The notes under the pieces: model-generated
Seen by the model: only the letters and a program-made list of their open reading frames with translations
Told to the model about the DNA's origin: nothing
Database searches by the model: none
Shown: piece after piece, positions 60,384-64,000 of the stretch
How positions within the stretch are numbered: the first letter of the stretch is position 1
How the letters are laid out: each line of letters opens with the position of its first letter
NCBI RefSeq assembly: GCF_026914265.1
Contig: NC_069129.1
Location: 18,275,945-18,339,944 of the forward strand
Source: Mya arenaria
Taxonomy: Eukaryota > Mollusca > Bivalvia > Myida > Myidae
Direction of reading: 5' to 3'
Length of the DNA: 64,000 bases
Translations under genes and position numbers: made by a program

Positions 60384-63300
60384 ATGGCGACATCAAGAAA
60401 AAGGTCACAGAATTGGACGGAATTAGAGCGAAATGCTTTAATCGACATGATTATGTCCGCGAAGACTACCCAGTCTGTATCATGGAAGGAAGCGGCTGAA
60501 ATGTAAGTCCTTTTCATGTAAAGTGAATTCAAAGTGATAGGTAAACTTAATATGTGATGTTCGAGGACAAATAGTGGAAATGTCAACTGAAGTCTCGATG
60601 ATATTTCTATCACATTTAAAATTAAATGAGAGTAATTGATATAAACATTGCCATATACAAAAACATTGCCATATAAAAAAAAAATAGAAATCTGCCAACG
60701 TACAATTATTTGAACTAAAGCAGTCATCGAAATTAGACCTTGGGATCAACAAACCCGAATTATTATACTATTGCTTGGCATCAAATTTTTTAACAAGCCC
60801 TGCTATTTACAATTCAGAATTTGAGCAAGCCCAATACCATTTTACCAGTGCAGGGCTTGCAGGCTTGTGTTAATTTTGACCACTGCTAAGGAAATTGTTA
60901 TACCTTTATAGTGTAAACAGTGTTGGTGGGCATGGCCGGGAGAAGTGAAGAAAAAATGGACCGACTTGAAGGTACAATATTTACATTAACACTTCATTCC
61001 TAAATGATGGTTGTTGTTTATCAATTTCACATTATTTCTGTATAAAGTGCTATGGAATTTCCCATCAAAATCACATGCGTTTGTTTGTTACTTTTGTCCT
61101 TTCATCCTTCGGACTCCGTCCATTTTGAACAGCCCCATTGCATACCATACCCCAATAAAATGCAACATGTCAAATTTTAATCCTTAAATATAATTCCTAA
61201 CAACCGCTTGAATAAGGTACACAATCTGTTCTGTTTATTTAAAATTGAGGGCACTATAGATACATGAGTAAATTGCATGTTTGAGTTTTTTTTTCTCAAA
61301 GAATGCCAGTATGCAGATGCTCATGCATGTATAATACTCTATAATTAACCAAGGGTTAAGTGACTTAAAACCTCTATGATGAGAAAATGTTGAGGTATTG
61401 TGTTTTTCTATTGCTATTAACTACAACAACTATTTATTGTGTAGTTTAATGAAAGATACATTTCTATGTAGTAGATAAGTTGTATGATCTGTAAGTAACA
61501 CATGCATCTTACCGGTAATGTCAATAATGTCAACACATTTTTTCTTTATGCAGTCTGTAGTGAAAAAGAAGGTCATGGGGCAGCTTCACGGCCACAAACA
61601 AACCGGAGGTGGCGAGCCCATTGAGGTGAACATTCAGGATTGGGAGGAGAAGGTAAGACATGTTCATGATTGTACTCTTCTGTATTGTATAAAAAACTTT
61701 AAACAGGGCTTCCTAAACACAAAATGAAGCAAGCAAGTGATAGCCTTCTATTTTTCAGTTAATGGAAATCATTGCCCTTTATTTCTTGACTTTTTGTTAT
61801 ACGCCCGAAGGGTCGTATTATGTTATGGCCTCCATCGTCTGTCCGTCTGTCTGTCCGTCTGTCCGTCCGTTAGCAATTCCGTGTCCGGGCCATAACTTGG
61901 TAACTAATAAAGCGATTTTCAAATAACTTTATACAAAGCATCATTACATTAAAAGGATGCGTCGTGCACAATTTCCAAGTCCATACCTCAAAGACTAGAA
62001 TCACCATGGGGGGCGTTAGCAATTCTGTGTCTGGGCCACATCTTTGTTACTAATAAAGTGATTTTCAAATAACATTATACAAATCATCACTACATTAAAA
62101 GAATGTGTCACATGCAATTTCCAGGTCCATACCTCAAAGTCTAGAATCACCATGGGGGGGGACGTTAGCAATTCCATGTCCAGGCCATAACTCAAAGACT
62201 AGAATCACCATGGGGGGCGTTAGCAATTCTGTGTCCAGGCCACATCTTTGTAACTCGTCTGTTAGCAATTCCGTGTCTGGGCCATAACTTGGTTACTAAT
62301 AAAGCGATTTTCAAATAACTTTATACAAATCATCACTACATTGGGTCCCTTTTAAGCAAACATTATAGTATCAGTATCATAATTGTTTCTTACTGAATAT
62401 TTTCGTGAAATAGTTTCATTTTGAAAAACAGATTTCTCCTTTCCAGGTCCTTGCAACCATACCAAAGGTGTCTGTTTCGGGGATAGAAGGGGGGATCGAC
62501 ACTAGTGGTAAGTTTGTGTTACAAAATAAACAGCATGCCCTGAACTGATAAGTACCTCAATGAAAAACGGAAATATATTAACATGTATTTGTTATTGTGA
62601 CAACATAAATATGGGTTAATTGTAGGGTACAGACATGACAGCATTAGCCTGTTTTGTATTTTAATACATTTATTACTACAAATAACTGACAACCACTTGT
62701 AATTCACCATACATAACAATTGAATGGCATCATGTCTTCAGAGGTCCCGGCAACTTCACTTGAGGTCAAGACAGGAGAGGTCTCATCACGAGAAGGAACA
62801 GGGAGTGGTAGGTTGAACAGTTCCAATAAATGAATTCAAATCCAAAAAACATATGACTTAAGAAATACCAGTCGAACATCAGTATCTTGTTTACTTGTAC
62901 ATCTACAATTGACTCATCTCTCTGTATTCACTTGCAATATGTTTTGTTAACACTTAAAGAAATTAGAACTAGGAAGACTTAAGGAATTCGATTCCTTATG
63001 ACAAATTCAACAATATTTAAAGTTGCACTCTCACAGATTGGCCATAGTGACAAAAAAGTTCTTGGAACAAGCTAATTTTTGGGTAAATATCTGAAAACAA
63101 GTTATATAAGACAGGTGACAAAGATCAAATTGTAGTTTTTTAAACATTTATATTTGTAATTTATGGCAGTTTTTCACAATTGAAATCTGTTATTTGTTTA
63201 GTTTTACATTTATGAATGAATTGAAGGCTTTGATGCCAACATCGGCTGATTTCGAGATGCAAATTTAAAAAAATGTGGAAACTGTATCTGTGAGAGTGCA

Positions 63301-63678
63301 GCTTTAATTAAATAATTGAGTAAAGTGCAGTGTTAACTCCGTTACTGATGTACTGTACATCCTTGTAAATACATTCAAAAGTAAATCATAATATTCATGT
63401 AATTAAGACTTTAAGTGATGAATGATATCATGTCATAAAATTGTAAATATATTTTTGCAGACATCACACCAGGACCATCCTCAACAGCCAAGAGAAAGTT
63501 GGAGGAGCCTGGGAAGAGCGGAGAAAAGAAAAAGAAAATGGAGGAAGAGGATTTAAGTCTGAGGATGGTTCTTGCTCAGGAGCAAACAAACTCAATATTA
63601 AAAGAAATAAGCAACAGCTTAAAAGAAATTGTAAATTTAAAAAGAGGCGAACAACAATTTAGTGTTTTTGAACAATAA
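60384..63678 (+). CDS. Myb/SANT-like DNA-binding protein (NAIF1-like), six exons
   Basis: Exons: 60384-60502, 60912-60971, 61554-61652, 62447-62507, 62742-62807, 63461-63678; about 207 aa. The N-terminus is a Myb/SANT-like trihelix domain (WTELERNALI, VNSVGGHGR, EVKKKWTDLKS). A basic, Gly-rich joint follows, then an IPKVSVSGIEGGIDT block and a Lys-rich, coiled-coil C-terminus (KRKLEEPGKSGEKKKKMEEE, SILKEISNSLKEIVNLKRGE). This order is that of NAIF1 and of the Myb-like partners of Harbinger transposons, so it is either a host regulator or a transposon-derived protein. Exon 2 is one base short: VNSVGGHGR and EVKKKW lie in different frames. No Harbinger transposase is in the window. Confidence 0.8.
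61799..62342. repeat. Second array of the ~145-bp satellite, in intron 3 of the Myb/SANT gene
   Basis: Same ATACGCCCGAAGGGTCGT leader and GTCTGTCC microsatellite as the array at 57501, followed by about four monomers, some truncated. Because the leader is shared, the array probably spreads as a unit with this 5' end. Confidence 0.88.
63018..63306. mobile_element. piggyBac-type MITE with TTAA ends, in intron 5 of the Myb/SANT gene
   Basis: The inverted ends are AGTTGCACTCTCACAGAT and ATCTGTGAGAGTGCAGCT, one mismatch apart, flanked by TTAA on both sides. It has no coding capacity. TTAA duplications are typical of piggyBac elements. Confidence 0.8.
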
Positions 63679-64000
63679 CTTTTGTATATGATGTCATTGT
63701 GTAAGCATTTCTATTATCCGGAAAACGTTATTTGCAAATTGATAATTGAAATGTATTTAAAAAGTTATCATTTCTTGTGAATGAAATTGAGCTTTGGCAT
63801 AATTTAAATGATCTCGTTATAGATGAAAAGTAATATGTTGACATAATGTAAAAATAGATGATGATCATTGCAAGAAGTATCCCTAAAGTCACATTTATCT
63901 CTTGAAATTAAGAAATTATACATTCAATTGAAAAGTACATACATTTAAAACAGAAATGTTTGTAAAAACAGAAAATTTTTTGTCAGGGATCTATATTTTT
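63679..64000. other. 3' flank of the Myb/SANT gene
   Basis: AT-rich sequence after the stop codon. I see no canonical AATAAA before the window ends, so the poly(A) site is unplaced. Confidence 0.4.

Noticed and set aside
1-64000. CRISPR arrays, bacterial operons or ribosome binding sites
   Set aside because: The tandem arrays have no spacer-repeat pattern, and the split genes and retroelements show a eukaryotic nuclear sequence.
1-64000. tRNA and rRNA genes
   Set aside because: No convincing A/B-box pair with a foldable cloverleaf or rRNA core was seen by eye. The T-arm-like stretch at about 39010-39035 is explained as a primer-binding site.

Overview
The window is eukaryotic, AT-rich and intron-rich. 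It most likely comes from a bivalve mollusc nuclear genome. The signs are a SAMHD1 orthologue split over 16 short GT-AG exons, a secreted chitin-binding/LamG-like protein of the kind found in shell-matrix (Pif-like) families, BEL/Pao and Ty3/Gypsy retroelements, and dense short inverted-repeat elements. The species call is inference; no rRNA, tRNA or mitochondrial marker was found.

Layout. (1) 1-5100: repeat-rich upstream flank of SAMHD1, with a 449-bp Harbinger-type MITE at 3913-4361. (2) 5102-14645 (+): full SAMHD1 dNTPase gene (SAM + HD domains, about 629 aa). Its introns hold a ~175-bp tandem repeat, a long AAC microsatellite and a 127-bp palindrome. (3) 14855-16130: about 16 copies of a ~76-bp satellite whose first unit overlaps the SAMHD1 3' UTR and poly(A) signal. 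(4) 18991-20256 (-): Pif/BMSP-like secreted chitin-binding protein, with a TATA box and untranslated first exon near 20.84-20.95 kb. (5) 21-27.8 kb: decayed repeats, including an element with inverted ends and a broken minus-strand reading frame. (6) 27.8-39.98 kb: a BEL/Pao retroelement (+) split inside its reverse transcriptase by a complete but decayed 8.3-kb Ty3/Gypsy element (-) with LTRs, primer-binding site, polypurine tract and a 4-bp target duplication. (7) 40-49 kb: mostly non-coding, with a foldback element (arms 43643-44094 and 45926-46327) enclosing a broken C2H2 zinc-finger exon, and a 405-bp palindrome-ended element. (8) 49.6-52.5 kb: a third diverged piece of the SAMHD1 upstream repeat and a decayed minus-strand Gypsy relic. 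(9) 53.16-60.15 kb: a second copy of region 1-5459, so the SAMHD1 5' flank and first coding exon are duplicated about 54.5 kb downstream; this copy carries a 2-kb, ~145-bp satellite with a 422-bp three-monomer higher-order period. (10) 60384-63678 (+): a six-exon Myb/SANT-like (NAIF1-like) gene directly after the duplication breakpoint.

The most unusual feature is the duplicated SAMHD1 5' end, which has lost its ATG and the rest of the gene and now sits about 230 bp upstream of an unrelated Myb/SANT gene. Both host genes show exactly one missing base at one place beside a G run, which suggests homopolymer undercalling in the assembly rather than two independent dead genes.
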